A DNA stretch of 64,000 nt from Oxalobacteraceae bacterium (GCA_947448025.1 CANFLV010000016.1:43852-107851); one strand, 5' to 3'. Counted from the stretch's first letter, positions 26,131 through 36,401 are shown. A program made the numbers and translations. The notes: generated by a model from the letters alone, not told the origin.

Positions 26131-26134
26131 CGCG

Positions 26135-26716
26135 ATGGACGATAAGGAAGCGGGTATTCTGGGCAAGCTCAACGGCCAAATGTTGGGTAAGCTCATCGTA
26201 GTGGCAGTGCTGATGTTTGGTTTTGGTTATGCGCTGGTGCCGATTTATAAGCAGATCTGCGAGCTGACCGGAATTAACTTCCTCACGCCTAAAGATATTA
26301 CTGTTGAGGCGATCTCGAATTCCCAGATCGACAAGACGCGCACGCTGACGATCGAGTTTGACGCGAATTCGCAGGGGCCTTGGCGTTTCCGTCCGACCGT
26401 CAACAGCTTGCAGGTGCATCCGGGCGAAATGGCCACGATCGTGTATGAAGTCGTCAATACGCAGTCGCGCAGTGTCGACGCGCAGGCAATACCGAGTTAT
26501 GCGCCGCAGCAGGCGGAAAAGTATTTCAAGAAGGTTGAATGTTTCTGCTTCCGTCAGCAAACGCTGGCGCCGAATCAGGCAAAGCAGATGCCGGTCGTGT
26601 TTTATGTCGATCCGGCCTTGCCGCGCGATGTGAAAGTTATTACCCTGTCGTACACGTTTTTTGAAATTGCCGGGAAGGCGAAAGTCGCCGGGCAAGGAGC
26701 TGGTCCCAATGGATGA
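26135..26716 (+). CDS. ctaG: Cytochrome c oxidase assembly protein CtaG/Cox11
   Basis: 193 residues. Cox11 inserts CuB into subunit I. One N-terminal membrane helix (LIVVAVLMFGFGYALVPIY, about 18-36) anchors a periplasmic Ig-like domain. The copper motif CFCF is intact in KVECFCFRQQ (about 140-143), and AKQMPVVFYVDPALP is conserved. Start 26135 (MDDKEAG) is taken because the longer frame overlaps the small assembly protein. The end overlaps the DUF2970 start by eight bases. Confidence 0.95.
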   Translation: MDDKEAGILGKLNGQMLGKLIVVAVLMFGFGYALVPIYKQICELTGINFLTPKDITVEAISNSQIDKTRTLTIEFDANSQGPWRFRPTVNSLQVHPGEMATIVYEVVNTQSRSVDAQAIPSYAPQQAEKYFKKVECFCFRQQTLAPNQAKQMPVVFYVDPALPRDVKVITLSYTFFEIAGKAKVAGQGAGPNG

Positions 26717-26924
26717 TCTGAAAGAGGCAAGCCAGCGCAAGATGTCATTTTTCGCGACGCTGCGCGCGGTGTTCTGGTCGTTTTTTGGTGTGCGTAAGAA
26801 AAGCGATTATGAACAGGATGCAGCCCAGCTTAATCCGCTGCATGTAGCAATTGCCGGTGTGATCGGTGCAGCCATTTTTATCACGGTGCTTTTGACGATT
26901 GTCAAAACCGTCGTGGCTAAGTAA
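26709..26924 (+). CDS. DUF2970 small membrane protein
   Basis: 71 residues, starting inside the last codons of ctaG. The N-terminal part has the family motif FFATLRAVFWSFFGVRKKSD (about 13-32), then one hydrophobic helix near 49-66 (IAGVIGAAIFITVLLTIV). The family is small, membrane bound and regularly found between ctaG and coxC in betaproteobacteria; a role in oxidase assembly is likely but not shown. Confidence 0.82.
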   Translation: MDDLKEASQRKMSFFATLRAVFWSFFGVRKKSDYEQDAAQLNPLHVAIAGVIGAAIFITVLLTIVKTVVAK

Positions 26925-26971
26925 CTAGAATTATTTGCGTAACTATTTGAAATTTGTATCGGGAGATGGAC

Positions 26972-27832
26972 ATGAGTTCACAACACGCTAGCGCGCCGTA
27001 TTATTTCGTACCGGGTCCCTCCAAGTGGCCAGTACTGTGCGGTGCTTCGCTGCTCTTGACGATGGCAGGCGCTTCGGCTTGGGTTAATGGTATCGCCTGG
27101 GGCATGTATGCCAATCTGCTGGGTATCGCCAGCGCAGTCTTTATCCTCTTCAGCTGGTTTGGCGAAGCGTTCGGCGAGTCCGAAGGCGGCCTGTACAACA
27201 AACGTATCGATGTGTCTTTCCGCTGGAGCATGAGCTTCTTCATTTTCTCGGAAGTGATGTTCTTTGCCGGCTTCTTCGGCGCGCTGTTTTATGCCCGTAG
27301 TATTTCGATGCCGTGGCTGGCTGACCTGGACCACAAATTCATCTGGCCTGAATACGCTGGTATCTGGGGCACAGGCGGTCCTGCCGGCACGATCGAGAAA
27401 TTCGCGACCATGGGTCCGTTCCCGATCCCGACCATCAACACCGCTTTGCTGCTGACATCGGGCGTGACACTGACGATCGCACATCACGCCTTGCTCAAGG
27501 GCCTGCGCGGTAAGACAGCCTTCTGGCTGGCAGCGACGATTCTGCTTGGCGCAGTGTTCATGGGCTTCCAGGCTTATGAGTACAGCCATGCCTACAGCGA
27601 ACTGAACCTGAAACTGACATCTGGCATTTACGGTTCGACTTTCTTCATGCTGACCGGCTTCCACGGTTTCCACGTCACGCTCGGCGCGATCATGCTGTCG
27701 GTCGTGTTGTATCGTGTGATGAAGGGTCACTTCACGCCTGAGCAGCATTTCGGCTTTGAAGGCGCTGCCTGGTACTGGCATTTTGTCGACGTCGTCTGGC
27801 TCGGTCTGTACGTCGTGGTGTACTGGCTGTAA
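26972..27832 (+). CDS. coxC: Cytochrome c oxidase subunit III
   Basis: 286 residues with about seven membrane helices. Characteristic segments are SFFIFSEVMFFAGFFGALF (about 80-98, with the conserved Glu), FMGFQAYEYSHAY and TGFHGFHVTLGAIML, and the C-terminal WYWHFVDVVWLGLY. Start 26972 (MSSQHASAP) follows GGGAG by seven bases. It is the last plus-strand structural subunit before a strong terminator, so coxB to coxC form the core operon. Confidence 0.96.
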   Translation: MSSQHASAPYYFVPGPSKWPVLCGASLLLTMAGASAWVNGIAWGMYANLLGIASAVFILFSWFGEAFGESEGGLYNKRIDVSFRWSMSFFIFSEVMFFAGFFGALFYARSISMPWLADLDHKFIWPEYAGIWGTGGPAGTIEKFATMGPFPIPTINTALLLTSGVTLTIAHHALLKGLRGKTAFWLAATILLGAVFMGFQAYEYSHAYSELNLKLTSGIYGSTFFMLTGFHGFHVTLGAIMLSVVLYRVMKGHFTPEQHFGFEGAAWYWHFVDVVWLGLYVVVYWL

Positions 27833-27846
27833 GTGCAGTACACATG

Positions 27847-27876
27847 AAAAAGCCGCACTTCGGTGCGGCTTTTTTA
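27847..27876. terminator. Bidirectional rho-independent terminator after coxC
   Basis: Stem AGCCGCAC / GTGCGGCT around a TTCG loop, with A residues before it and T residues after it. It lies between convergent coxC and the DUF2909 gene and can serve both. Confidence 0.92.
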
Positions 27877-27899
27877 CTGGAGCGACGGTTTTTAAAATC

Positions 27900-28103
27900 T
27901 TAGCCGCGGATGCCTGTGGGTTGGATCAAACCAAAGTAATTCGCCAGCAGGATCAGGATGAACAGCGTGATTGAAAAGCCTACGCGCAAGGCCAGCGCCT
28001 TGACTGTGCGTGAATCCTTGCCCCTGTCCTTCATTAAAAATACCAGCGCCGAAGCAAGGCTGCCGATGATCAGAATGAAGGCGATGGCGACAAGAATTTT
28101 CAT
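27900..28103 (-). CDS. DUF2909 twin transmembrane protein
   Basis: 67 residues consisting of two hydrophobic helices (AIAFILIIGSLASALVFLM and VGFSITLFILILLANYFGLI) joined by a basic loop, KDRGKDSRTVK. This is the twin-transmembrane small protein found, reversed, between coxC and SURF1 in betaproteobacteria. Function unknown. It points against its neighbours and has its own short upstream region shared with the SURF1 gene. Confidence 0.82.
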   Translation of the reverse strand: MKILVAIAFILIIGSLASALVFLMKDRGKDSRTVKALALRVGFSITLFILILLANYFGLIQPTGIRG

Positions 28104-28175
28104 GGTCTGCAGAGCGTCAGCCGACTTGATAGAATGCGTCGTGACTGACTGTAGTTTGAATAGAGTGACATTGTA

Positions 28176-28901
28176 ATGCCAATCAGCTTAGGCTCGCGTT
28201 TCCGCTTCCGCCTCATCCCCTTTCTTGCTGTCGCCGTCGCAGTCGCCATCGGCGTGACTGCCGGTCAATGGCAGACCCGCCGCGGCGATGCGAAGCAGGC
28301 TATCGAAGCCTTGATGGCAGCGCGCGAAGTGGCCGCGCCGGTCATCATCGGCGATGCGCCATTGCAGCCGGACGCGGTCGAATATGCGCATGTCAAAGTA
28401 CGCGGACAATTCGTCAGTGACTGGCCGCTGTTCCTGGATAACCGGCCGCAGCAGGGCAAGGCCGGTTTCTATGTCTTGATGCCGCTGAAGATCGAAGGCA
28501 GCGAGCGCCATGTGCTGGTCGCGCGCGGCTGGGCGCCGCGCAATCTGGCAGACCGGATGCGGCTGCCGGAATTTGTTACGCCGACGGCCATCGTGGAAAT
28601 CGATGGTCTCGCACGCAAGAACACCGGGCATGTGATGCAGCTCGGTACGGCACCGAAGATTGCGCCGGGCGCGATACTACAAAACCTTGAAATTGAGGAC
28701 TTCGCTGCAGCCAGTCATCTGACGCTGCAGCCTTTCATCCTCGAGCAACATCTGGACACCGCCGATGGTTTGGCGCGCGACTGGCCGCGCCCCTCCGGCG
28801 GTATTGAGAAACATCGCGGTTACGCCGTCCAGTGGTATGGACTGGCGCTGGCCGCCTTGCTGTTTTTTATTGTGACTGGATTTCGTCGTGAATCAAAATG
28901 A
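28176..28901 (+). CDS. SURF1 family cytochrome oxidase assembly protein
   Basis: 241 residues. SURF1 proteins help haem a insertion into subunit I. Two membrane helices frame a periplasmic domain: FRLIPFLAVAVAVAIGVTAG at about 11-30 and WYGLALAALLFFIVTGF near the C-terminus. Conserved parts include GQWQTRRGDAKQ, VKVRGQFVSDWPLFLDNR and VARGWAPRN. The end overlaps the next gene by 14 bases, suggesting coupled translation. Confidence 0.93.
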   Translation: MPISLGSRFRFRLIPFLAVAVAVAIGVTAGQWQTRRGDAKQAIEALMAAREVAAPVIIGDAPLQPDAVEYAHVKVRGQFVSDWPLFLDNRPQQGKAGFYVLMPLKIEGSERHVLVARGWAPRNLADRMRLPEFVTPTAIVEIDGLARKNTGHVMQLGTAPKIAPGAILQNLEIEDFAAASHLTLQPFILEQHLDTADGLARDWPRPSGGIEKHRGYAVQWYGLALAALLFFIVTGFRRESK

Positions 28902-29478
28902 ACAAAAATCGTCCGGCCGCTGGAAGCTGCTGCTGGTGTTGGCCGTTTGCGCCGCGCCGCTGGTGTTTTCGTATTTCACGTATTACGTGATCAAGCCGGA
29001 AAGTCGCAATAATTACGGTGCCCTGATCGACCCGCGCGATCATCCGATTCCGGCATTGGGCGCGACCATGCTTGATGGCGCGGCGACCGGACTGGAGCGT
29101 TTCCAAGGTAAATGGATCCTTATGCAAGTCGGCAGTGGCGACTGTGCTGCGGTGTGCCAGCGCCAGATGCTGGAAATGCGCCAGCTGCGCCTTATGCAAG
29201 GCAAGGAAATGGAGCGCATTGAACGGGTCTGGCTGATCACGGACCAGCAGCCCATCGATACGGTCCTGATGCGCGAATACGATGGCGTGACGATGTTGCG
29301 TGTCAAGCCGGACGTCTTGAAAGCCTGGCTGCCGGTCGAGGCTGCAACGACAGCTGCGGATCATATGTACATGATCGATCCGCTCGGACATCTCATGATG
29401 CGCTTCCCGAAAGACGCCGATCCGAACAAGGTCAAGAAAGATCTGGCCAAGCTGCTGAAAGCATCGGCGATCGGATGA
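28888..29478 (+). CDS. Sco-like membrane-anchored thioredoxin-fold protein
   Basis: 196 residues. One N-terminal membrane helix (LLLVLAVCAAPLVFSYFTYY, about 14-33) leads into a periplasmic thioredoxin-like domain. GSGDCAAVCQRQML (about 85-98) gives a CxxxC pair and ADHMYMIDPLGHLMMRFP (about 152-169) gives a His, the same three ligand types used by Sco proteins for copper. The start is GTG inside the SURF1 end. It is probably a second oxidase assembly factor next to the true SCO gene; the copper role is inferred from the residues. Confidence 0.75.
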   Translation: MNQNEQKSSGRWKLLLVLAVCAAPLVFSYFTYYVIKPESRNNYGALIDPRDHPIPALGATMLDGAATGLERFQGKWILMQVGSGDCAAVCQRQMLEMRQLRLMQGKEMERIERVWLITDQQPIDTVLMREYDGVTMLRVKPDVLKAWLPVEAATTAADHMYMIDPLGHLMMRFPKDADPNKVKKDLAKLLKASAIG

Positions 29479-29503
29479 GCCTCTTAATCAAACTCCATCC
29501 ACC

Positions 29504-30628
29504 ATGCTGATTCAACTCGCCATCACCGGCTTGCTCGTGGCCTTGCTGCCGCTGACGATCGTCTGGGTCTCCGGCGACGAGGATAAATTTCGCAAGCTGG
29601 CGCTGGTCACGGCCTTTCTTGCCTTCGACCTGATCCTCTTCGGTGGCTTCACGCGCCTGAGTGATTCCGGCCTCGGCTGCCCGGACTGGCCCGGCTGTTA
29701 CGGGCAGGCCAATCCTTTCCAGGCCGATGTGCACATCGCTGCTGCGCAAGCATCGATGCCGACCGGTCCCGTGACAGTCGTGAAAGCATGGATCGAAATG
29801 CTGCATCGCTATTTTGCGATGGCAATTGGTGTGCTGATCACTTCGCTGGCGATCATCGCATGGCGGCGCTGGTGGCAGACGCCGCGTGATGCGCGGGCAG
29901 CCTTGACGGTCGCGCCCGCCTATCCGACTTTCCTGTTGGTCTATGTCTGTCTGGTCGGTGCGTTTGGCGCGCTGACGGTCACGCAAAAATTGCAGCCGAT
30001 TTTTGTGACGGGGCATTTGCTGCTCGCGCTGGGCTTGTTCGCCTCACTGTCCTGGCTCGCCGCACGGCATAGCGCGCACGCGCCTGTGAGTCGCGCAGCG
30101 CTGGACTTGCGCACGCCCGGGCTGGTCGTGGCAGGCCTGCTCGTGATACAGCTCGCGCTCGGCGGCTGGGTCAGCACGAATTACGCGGCGCTAGCCTGTA
30201 CTGAATTCCCTCTGTGTCACGGTGCCTTGGTGCCACCCATGGATTTCCAGCATGGCTTCACCTTGTGGCGTCAGCTCGGCATGACCGGTGACGGCGCTTA
30301 CCTGCCATTCGATGCATTGACGGCCATCCATTGGGTGCATCGCAGCTTCGCTTTCGTCGTGGCTGCAGCGGTGCTGTGGCTGGCGCACAAGGCGCTGCAT
30401 ATTCAAGGTTTGCGCAAGACGGCGCGCTGGCTGATGATCGCCATCGGCCTGCAATTTGCGACCGGCATGCTGACGATCTTCCTGAAATGGCCGCTCGGGC
30501 TGGCGCTGGCGCACAATGGTGGCGCAGCGCTGTTGGTGCTCTTGCTGACCATGTTAAACTACAAGGCTAGACTTCCTGGCAAACCTGTACCGACCGCGTC
30601 TGCAAACACGCGCATGTCGACACCCTGA
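29504..30628 (+). CDS. ctaA: Haem A synthase CtaA/COX15
   Basis: 374 residues with about eight membrane helices. It oxidises the C8 methyl of haem O to give haem A. GGFTRLSDSGLGCPDWPGCYG (positions about 46-66) contains the family motif, WIEMLHRYFAMAIG has the first haem His, VHRSFAFVVAA the second, and LALAHNGGAALLVLLLTM lies near the end. It is followed six bases later by ctaB, so the two haem enzymes are co-transcribed. Confidence 0.95.
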   Translation: MLIQLAITGLLVALLPLTIVWVSGDEDKFRKLALVTAFLAFDLILFGGFTRLSDSGLGCPDWPGCYGQANPFQADVHIAAAQASMPTGPVTVVKAWIEMLHRYFAMAIGVLITSLAIIAWRRWWQTPRDARAALTVAPAYPTFLLVYVCLVGAFGALTVTQKLQPIFVTGHLLLALGLFASLSWLAARHSAHAPVSRAALDLRTPGLVVAGLLVIQLALGGWVSTNYAALACTEFPLCHGALVPPMDFQHGFTLWRQLGMTGDGAYLPFDALTAIHWVHRSFAFVVAAAVLWLAHKALHIQGLRKTARWLMIAIGLQFATGMLTIFLKWPLGLALAHNGGAALLVLLLTMLNYKARLPGKPVPTASANTRMSTP

Positions 30629-30634
30629 CTCCCG

Positions 30635-31519
30635 ATGACGACGCTGACAGCCACACCGAACCGTATTGCCCAGTACTGGGCCCTGACTAAACCGCGCGTA
30701 ACGCAGCTGGCGGTGTTTTGTGCCGTGATCGGCATGTTCCTCGCCACGCCGACTTTGCCTGACATGAGAGTCGTGATCTACGCGACGATCGGTATCTGGC
30801 TTCTGGCCGGCGCCGCCTTTGCCGTGAATTGCCTGGTCGAGCGCGAAATTGATTCGCGCATGGCGCGCACTGCACGACGGCCGATGGCGCGCGGCGAAAT
30901 TTCGGTATTGCAGACGCTGATCTTTTCCGGCGTAATCGGCGGCCTCGGCATGTGGATCCTGTATGCCTTCGTCAATCCGCTGACCGCCTGGCTGACGCTG
31001 GCGACTTTCGTCGGCTATGCGATCATTTACACCATCATCCTCAAGCCGGCCACGCCGCAAAACATCGTCATTGGCGGTCTCGCCGGCGCGATGCCGCCGG
31101 CATTGGGCTGGGCCGCGATCGCCAATGACGTGCCGATGCAGGCATGGATACTGGTGATGATCATCTTCGTCTGGACGCCGCCGCATTTCTGGGCGCTGGC
31201 CTTGTACCGTCGCGACGATTACGCGAAATCGGGTTTGCCGATGCTGCCGATCACGCACGGCCTGCCATTCACGCAATTCCATATCTGGCTGTACACGATC
31301 GCCCTGTTCGCCACGACGATGCTGCCGTATGCGGTGAAGATGAGCGGCCTGATCTATCTCTTCAGCGCGGTCGTGCTCGGGCTGATTTTCCTTGGCTATT
31401 CATGGCGCATCTACCGCGCCTACAATGACTTGCTGGCGCGGCGCACCTTCACGTATTCGATCATCTACCTGTCGCTGCTGTTCCTCGCCTTGCTCGTGGA
31501 TCATTACCTGACCTTCTGA
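30635..31519 (+). CDS. ctaB: Protohaem IX farnesyltransferase (haem O synthase)
   Basis: 294 residues, a UbiA-family polytopic enzyme that adds farnesyl to haem [20 protein letters not shown] (about 66-84) supplies the Asp/Asn-rich prenyl-diphosphate site. [19 protein letters not shown] near the N-terminus and [20 protein letters not shown] (about 179-198) with [10 protein letters not shown] are diagnostic. Located between ctaA and the SCO gene with spacings of six bases each. Confidence 0.96.
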   Translation: MTTLTATPNRIAQYWALTKPRVTQLAVFCAVIGMFLATPTLPDMRVVIYATIGIWLLAGAAFAVNCLVEREIDSRMARTARRPMARGEISVLQTLIFSGVIGGLGMWILYAFVNPLTAWLTLATFVGYAIIYTIILKPATPQNIVIGGLAGAMPPALGWAAIANDVPMQAWILVMIIFVWTPPHFWALALYRRDDYAKSGLPMLPITHGLPFTQFHIWLYTIALFATTMLPYAVKMSGLIYLFSAVVLGLIFLGYSWRIYRAYNDLLARRTFTYSIIYLSLLFLALLVDHYLTF

Positions 31520-31525
31520 GGCATC

Positions 31526-32122
31526 ATGCGCTCACTCAAATCCTTTTTTGTCCTGTTCGCCGCAGTCGCCCTGTTCGGCTGCGGTGACAAGGGCGTACAG
31601 CCCAAGCCCCAGGTCTTCAGCAATACCGACTTGACGGGTCTGCCGTATGCGAAGGACTTCGCGCTCAACGATCATCACGGCAAGCCGCGCACGCTCGCTG
31701 ACTTCAAGGGCCGTGCCGTGGTCGTCTTCTTCGGCTATACGCAGTGTCCCGATGTCTGTCCGACGACGATGGCGGAAATGTCCGCCGTGATGCAGGCGCT
31801 CGGGCCGCAGGCGGACAAGGTGCAGGTATTGTTCGTGACGGTCGATCCGGAACGCGATACGCCGGAATTATTGTCGAAATATGTGCCGGCCTTCGATGCG
31901 CGTTTCCTCGGCATGTATGGCGACGCCGCGGCAACGGCGACGGTGGCCAAGGATTTCAAGATTTTCTACCTCAAGCAGCCGGGCAAGACGCCGGGCAGCT
32001 ATACGATGGACCACACCGCCGGCAGCTATGTGTTCGATCCGCAGGGCCGTATTCGCCTGTTTATCCGGCACGGACAGGGTGCTGAGCCTATCGTGCATGA
32101 CTTGAAGTTATTGCTCGAGTAA
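31526..32122 (+). CDS. SCO1/SenC family copper chaperone lipoprotein
   Basis: 198 residues. The N-terminal lipobox (VALFGCG, Cys about 19) predicts lipidation. The thioredoxin-like domain has FFGYTQCPDVCPTTMAEM (about 69-86) with the CxxxC copper motif, and MDHTAGSYVFDPQGRIRLF (about 157-175) with the conserved His. Sco proteins load or reduce CuA of subunit II. It is the last gene of the haem A / assembly run, six bases after ctaB. Confidence 0.94.
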   Translation: MRSLKSFFVLFAAVALFGCGDKGVQPKPQVFSNTDLTGLPYAKDFALNDHHGKPRTLADFKGRAVVVFFGYTQCPDVCPTTMAEMSAVMQALGPQADKVQVLFVTVDPERDTPELLSKYVPAFDARFLGMYGDAAATATVAKDFKIFYLKQPGKTPGSYTMDHTAGSYVFDPQGRIRLFIRHGQGAEPIVHDLKLLLE

Positions 32123-32170
32123 GCGGTCTGGTTCGCGATTAACGCTGTCTTGATTGCAGCGTGTGTCGCC

Positions 32171-32734
32171 TCAATTCCTGTCCTTGGTTCCAGATGAGGT
32201 CGCGCGTGCGTGGGCGAAAGCCGCATGTCGTGGCGCGCGTTTCGTCTGCGACCATTCTTCCAGCATGTCCCATTTGACCGCGTCGAGCTTCGCCAGCTGC
32301 GCCGCCTCGTCCGGATCGGGGCAGGCGAGTTCAATGCGATGGCCGCTGGGATCAAAGAAATAAATCGAATGGAAAATGCCGTGATCGGTCACGCCGAGTA
32401 CATCCAAGCCATGCGCTTCGAGGTGCGCCTTAAATGCCAGAAGTTCGCCACGATCCTTGACCTTGAAGGCAATGTGCTGAACCCACAGCGGCGTGTTCGG
32501 GTCGCGTCCCATCGCCGGCTGTTCCGGCAGTTCGAAAAACGCCAGCACATTGCCCATGCCGGCATCCATGAAGACATGCATGTAAGGATCGAGCGCACCG
32601 GTCGACGGCACATGGTCTTCCGATAGTGCCAGCACGAAATCCATGTGCAGCATTTTTTGATACCAGAGAACGGTTTCTTTTGCGTCCTTGCAGCGATATG
32701 CGACATGGTGAATCCGGTCGATTTTCATGTTCAT
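32171..32734 (-). CDS. VOC (glyoxalase/bleomycin-resistance fold) family protein
   Basis: 187 residues. Two beta-alpha-beta-beta-beta modules are visible: [20 protein letters not shown] (about 5-24) and [20 protein letters not shown] (about 82-101). Candidate metal ligands are His in HHVAY, His in VQHIAF and Glu in [13 protein letters not shown]. The start overlaps the end of the HPPD gene by four bases, so the two are translated together; a related aromatic substrate is possible. The C-terminal 45 residues are polar and poorly conserved in appearance. Confidence 0.8.
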   Translation of the reverse strand: MNMKIDRIHHVAYRCKDAKETVLWYQKMLHMDFVLALSEDHVPSTGALDPYMHVFMDAGMGNVLAFFELPEQPAMGRDPNTPLWVQHIAFKVKDRGELLAFKAHLEAHGLDVLGVTDHGIFHSIYFFDPSGHRIELACPDPDEAAQLAKLDAVKWDMLEEWSQTKRAPRHAAFAHARATSSGTKDRN

Positions 32735-33810
32735 GCCTCCATGTCGAGTGCGCCGCGCTGGATCTGGTCACGTTCCAGCGATTCGAACAGGGCCTTGAAA
32801 TTGCCCTCGCCAAAACCATCGTCACCTTCGCGCTGGATGAATTCAAAGAACACTGGACCGAGCTGGGTTTGCGAAAAGATTTGCAGCAGCAGGCGCGGTG
32901 TGCCGCCTGCGGTCGAACCGTCGAGCAGGATGCCGCGCGTTTGCAATTGGTCGACAGGCTGGCCATGGCCCGGCAGGCGGCCTTCAATCATGTCGTAGTA
33001 GCTCGCGCCCGGTGCGGTCATGAGCGGCACACCTGCTCGCGCCAGACTATCCACGGTAGCGAGCAAATCGTCGCAGATCAGGGCGATGTGCTGGATGCCC
33101 TCGCCATTGAATTTCATCAGGTATTCTTCGATCTGGCCGCCGCCCTGACGTGATTCTTCGTTGAGTGGAATGCGGATCTTGCCGTCCGGCGCGGTCAGCG
33201 CCTTTGAGGTCAGGCCGGTGTATTCACCCTTGATGTCAAAAAAGCGGATCTCCCGGAAATTGAACAGGCGCTCATAGAAATTTGCCCAGAAGGCCATGCG
33301 GCCGCGGTAGACATTGTGCGTCAGGTGGTCGATCAGTTTCAGGCCATGGCCGAGCGGATGGCGCTCGACGCCGTCGATGAAATTGAAGTCGATGTCATAG
33401 ATGGATTTGCCGTCTTCATAGCGGTCGATCAGGTAGAGTGGCGCGCCGCCGATGCCCCGGATTGCCGGCAGGCGCAATTCCATCGGGCCGGTCGGGATGT
33501 CGATAGGCTGGGCGCCGAGTTCCAGCGCGCGCTTGTAGGCGAGGTGGGAGTCCTTGACGCGAAAAGCCATGCCGCAAGCCGATGGCCCATGTTCGGCGGC
33601 GAAGTAGCCAGCCAGGCTCTTGGGTTCGCGATTGATGATGAAGTTGATGTCGCCCTGGCGATACAGCACGACGTCCTTGGAGCGATGGCGTGCCACCAGT
33701 GTAAAGCCCATGCGCTCGAATATCGGCTCCAGCAAGTCCGGCGTGGGGGAGGCGAATTCGACGAATTCAAAGCCCATCAAGCCCATCGGATTTTCAAATA
33801 AATCAGCCAT
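32731..33810 (-). CDS. hppD: 4-Hydroxyphenylpyruvate dioxygenase
   Basis: 359 residues. Converts 4-hydroxyphenylpyruvate to homogentisate in tyrosine catabolism using Fe(II) and O2. The three iron ligands are visible: His in [11 protein letters not shown], His in [12 protein letters not shown], and Glu in [20 protein letters not shown] near the end, with the conserved [13 protein letters not shown] tail. Start 33810 (MADLFENP) is preferred over 33867 because GAGGAGA lies seven bases upstream. It is a two-gene unit with the VOC protein. Confidence 0.95.
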   Translation of the reverse strand: MADLFENPMGLMGFEFVEFASPTPDLLEPIFERMGFTLVARHRSKDVVLYRQGDINFIINREPKSLAGYFAAEHGPSACGMAFRVKDSHLAYKRALELGAQPIDIPTGPMELRLPAIRGIGGAPLYLIDRYEDGKSIYDIDFNFIDGVERHPLGHGLKLIDHLTHNVYRGRMAFWANFYERLFNFREIRFFDIKGEYTGLTSKALTAPDGKIRIPLNEESRQGGGQIEEYLMKFNGEGIQHIALICDDLLATVDSLARAGVPLMTAPGASYYDMIEGRLPGHGQPVDQLQTRGILLDGSTAGGTPRLLLQIFSQTQLGPVFFEFIQREGDDGFGEGNFKALFESLERDQIQRGALDMEA

Positions 33811-33929
33811 GGCAAATCTCCTCGAAATTTTTACGCTCGCATGATCGAACGTGATGGGACTTTGCAATAAGCCTGCCCCCTTCAGGCTCGAAATGCAAAC
33901 TGTTTCAAAGCCAGGTTACGGGGACGAAA

Positions 33930-33965
33930 AAAAAGGCGCTCATGTAAGCATGAGCGCCTTTTTTT
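33930..33965. terminator. Rho-independent terminator downstream of rpoH
   Basis: Stem AGGCGCTCATG / CATGAGCGCCT, 4-base loop TAAG, flanked by A and T runs. It is 14 bases beyond the rpoH stop on the minus strand. The A/T flanks would work in both directions. Confidence 0.93.
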
Positions 33966-33978
33966 CAGTTACGCCTGT

Positions 33979-34866
<888 letters not shown>

Positions 34867-34946
34867 ATTTTCTCCTTGCTTTCTATCTTGATACTGATCA
34901 GCGCTTAGGTAATTTCAGGGTATTTGCGATCTGACTTTTCAATATA

Positions 34947-34973
34947 TTAGCACTCTCTTGCAAGGAGTGCTAA
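34947..34973. promoter_or_regulatory. CIRCE element (HrcA operator) upstream of rpoH
   Basis: TTAGCACTC, nine bases, GAGTGCTAA: an exact match to the CIRCE consensus, including the 9-base spacer. It lies 81-107 bases before the rpoH ATG in a region that has no other gene reading away from it on that side except the distant glycerate kinase. A TAATAT beside the rpoH-proximal arm may be a -10. HrcA repressing rpoH is the direct reading. Confidence 0.92.
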
Positions 34974-35132
34974 TTTGCGTTTTGAATATGAAATAGTGCG
35001 GAAGATGCATCGTAGACCGGCCTTTAATTCCAAAGAGAAAAGGCGTGAGTTAGCGCAAAGGCCTCAATGTCCGGTATCGTATTGCCCAGCTTCGAGTCAC
35101 TGAAGAAATCCACAATAAACAAAGGAATATCG

Positions 35133-36401
35133 ATGCACATCGAGTCGCCCCGGCAGTTTTTACTTGATCTCTATGGCAGCGCCGTCGATGCCGTCAGTGC
35201 GGCGCATTGCCTGCCGGCGTATTTGCCGGCGCCGCCGACCAAGGGGCGCACGATCGTCATTGGCGCGGGCAAGGGGGCGGCCGCCATGGCGCAGGTGCTC
35301 GAGGCACATTGGCCTGCATCACTGTCGGGCTTGGTCGTGACACGCTATGGTCATGGCGCGCCATGCCAGCAGATCGAAGTCGTTGAAGCTGCGCATCCTG
35401 TCCCGGATGCAGCCGGACAAAATGCCGCGCAGCGTATCCTCGACCTCGTCGCGGGTCTCTCAGCTGACGATCTGGTGCTGTGCCTGATTTCAGGCGGCGG
35501 CTCTGCCTTGCTGGCTTTGCCGGCGGAGGGTATTGCGCTCGAACAGAAGCAGGCTGTAAATAAGGCATTGTTGAAGAGCGGCGCGACGATTTCGGAAATT
35601 AATTGCGTGCGTAAGCATCTGTCGGCCATCAAAGGCGGCCGGCTCGCGCTGGCCTGCGCCCCGGCACGGGTAGTGACGCTGCTGATCTCTGATGTGCCTG
35701 GCGATGATCCGAACATCGTCGCCAGCGGCCCGACCCTGCCGGACCCCGGCACCTGTGCCGAGGCGCTGGCGATTCTGCGTAAATACCAGATTGATGTACC
35801 CGCCAATATCGAGCAGCATCTGCAGTCAACCACAGCAGAAACGCCCAAGCCCGGCGATGTGCGCTTTGCGGCGAACCAATGCACCGTTATTGCGACCGCA
35901 CAGATGGCACTGGAAGCAGCTGCGGCTGCCGCGCGAGCAGCCGGCATCACGCCCTACATCCTGTCGGACTCCATGGAAGGTGAAGCCCGCGACGTCGCGC
36001 TCGTGCATGCGGCGCTGGCGCGTCAAGTCAGCCTGCATGGTCAGCCTTTCAGCAAGCCTTGCGTACTTTTGTCGGGCGGCGAAACTACCGTCACCGTCAA
36101 GGGTCGTGGGCGAGGCGGCCGCAATGCCGAGTTCCTTCTGGCATTGGCCGTGGCCCTCGATGGTCAGGCCGGCATCCATGCGCTGGCCTGCGACACCGAT
36201 GGCATCGATGGTTCCGAAGACAATGCCGGCGCCGTCAGCGGTCCCACTACCTTGGCTGACGCGGCGGCGCTCGGACTGTCGCCGCGCAAGCTGCTTGAGA
36301 ACAATGATGCGTATTCGCTATTCAGCGCGCTGGGCGCCCTCATCGTCAGCGGGCCGACGCGCACGAATGTGAATGATTTTCGCGCCATCCTGATCGTCTG
36401 A
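35133..36401 (+). CDS. Glycerate 2-kinase (DUF4147/MOFRL, GckA/TtuD type)
   Basis: 422 residues. Phosphorylates D-glycerate to 2-phosphoglycerate, the last step of the glyoxylate to tartronate semialdehyde route. The N-terminal DUF4147 domain has RTIVIGAGKGAAAMAQVLE (about 34-52) and LCLISGGGSALLALP (about 113-127). The C-terminal MOFRL domain has GRGRGGRNAEFLLALA and CDTDGIDGSEDNAGA. Start 35133 follows AAAGGA. It sits just upstream of amtB and the ureide genes, which release glyoxylate, so carbon recovery from purines is a sensible role. Confidence 0.9.
   Translation: MHIESPRQFLLDLYGSAVDAVSAAHCLPAYLPAPPTKGRTIVIGAGKGAAAMAQVLEAHWPASLSGLVVTRYGHGAPCQQIEVVEAAHPVPDAAGQNAAQRILDLVAGLSADDLVLCLISGGGSALLALPAEGIALEQKQAVNKALLKSGATISEINCVRKHLSAIKGGRLALACAPARVVTLLISDVPGDDPNIVASGPTLPDPGTCAEALAILRKYQIDVPANIEQHLQSTTAETPKPGDVRFAANQCTVIATAQMALEAAAAAARAAGITPYILSDSMEGEARDVALVHAALARQVSLHGQPFSKPCVLLSGGETTVTVKGRGRGGRNAEFLLALAVALDGQAGIHALACDTDGIDGSEDNAGAVSGPTTLADAAALGLSPRKLLENNDAYSLFSALGALIVSGPTRTNVNDFRAILIV

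Noticed and set aside
26093..26134. Longer CtaG start
   Set aside because: It would overlap the 35-residue assembly protein gene in another frame; the shorter start puts the membrane helix at the usual position.
32142..32161. Hairpin between the SCO and VOC genes as a terminator
   Set aside because: The stem is only five base pairs with a nine-base loop and no T-tract.
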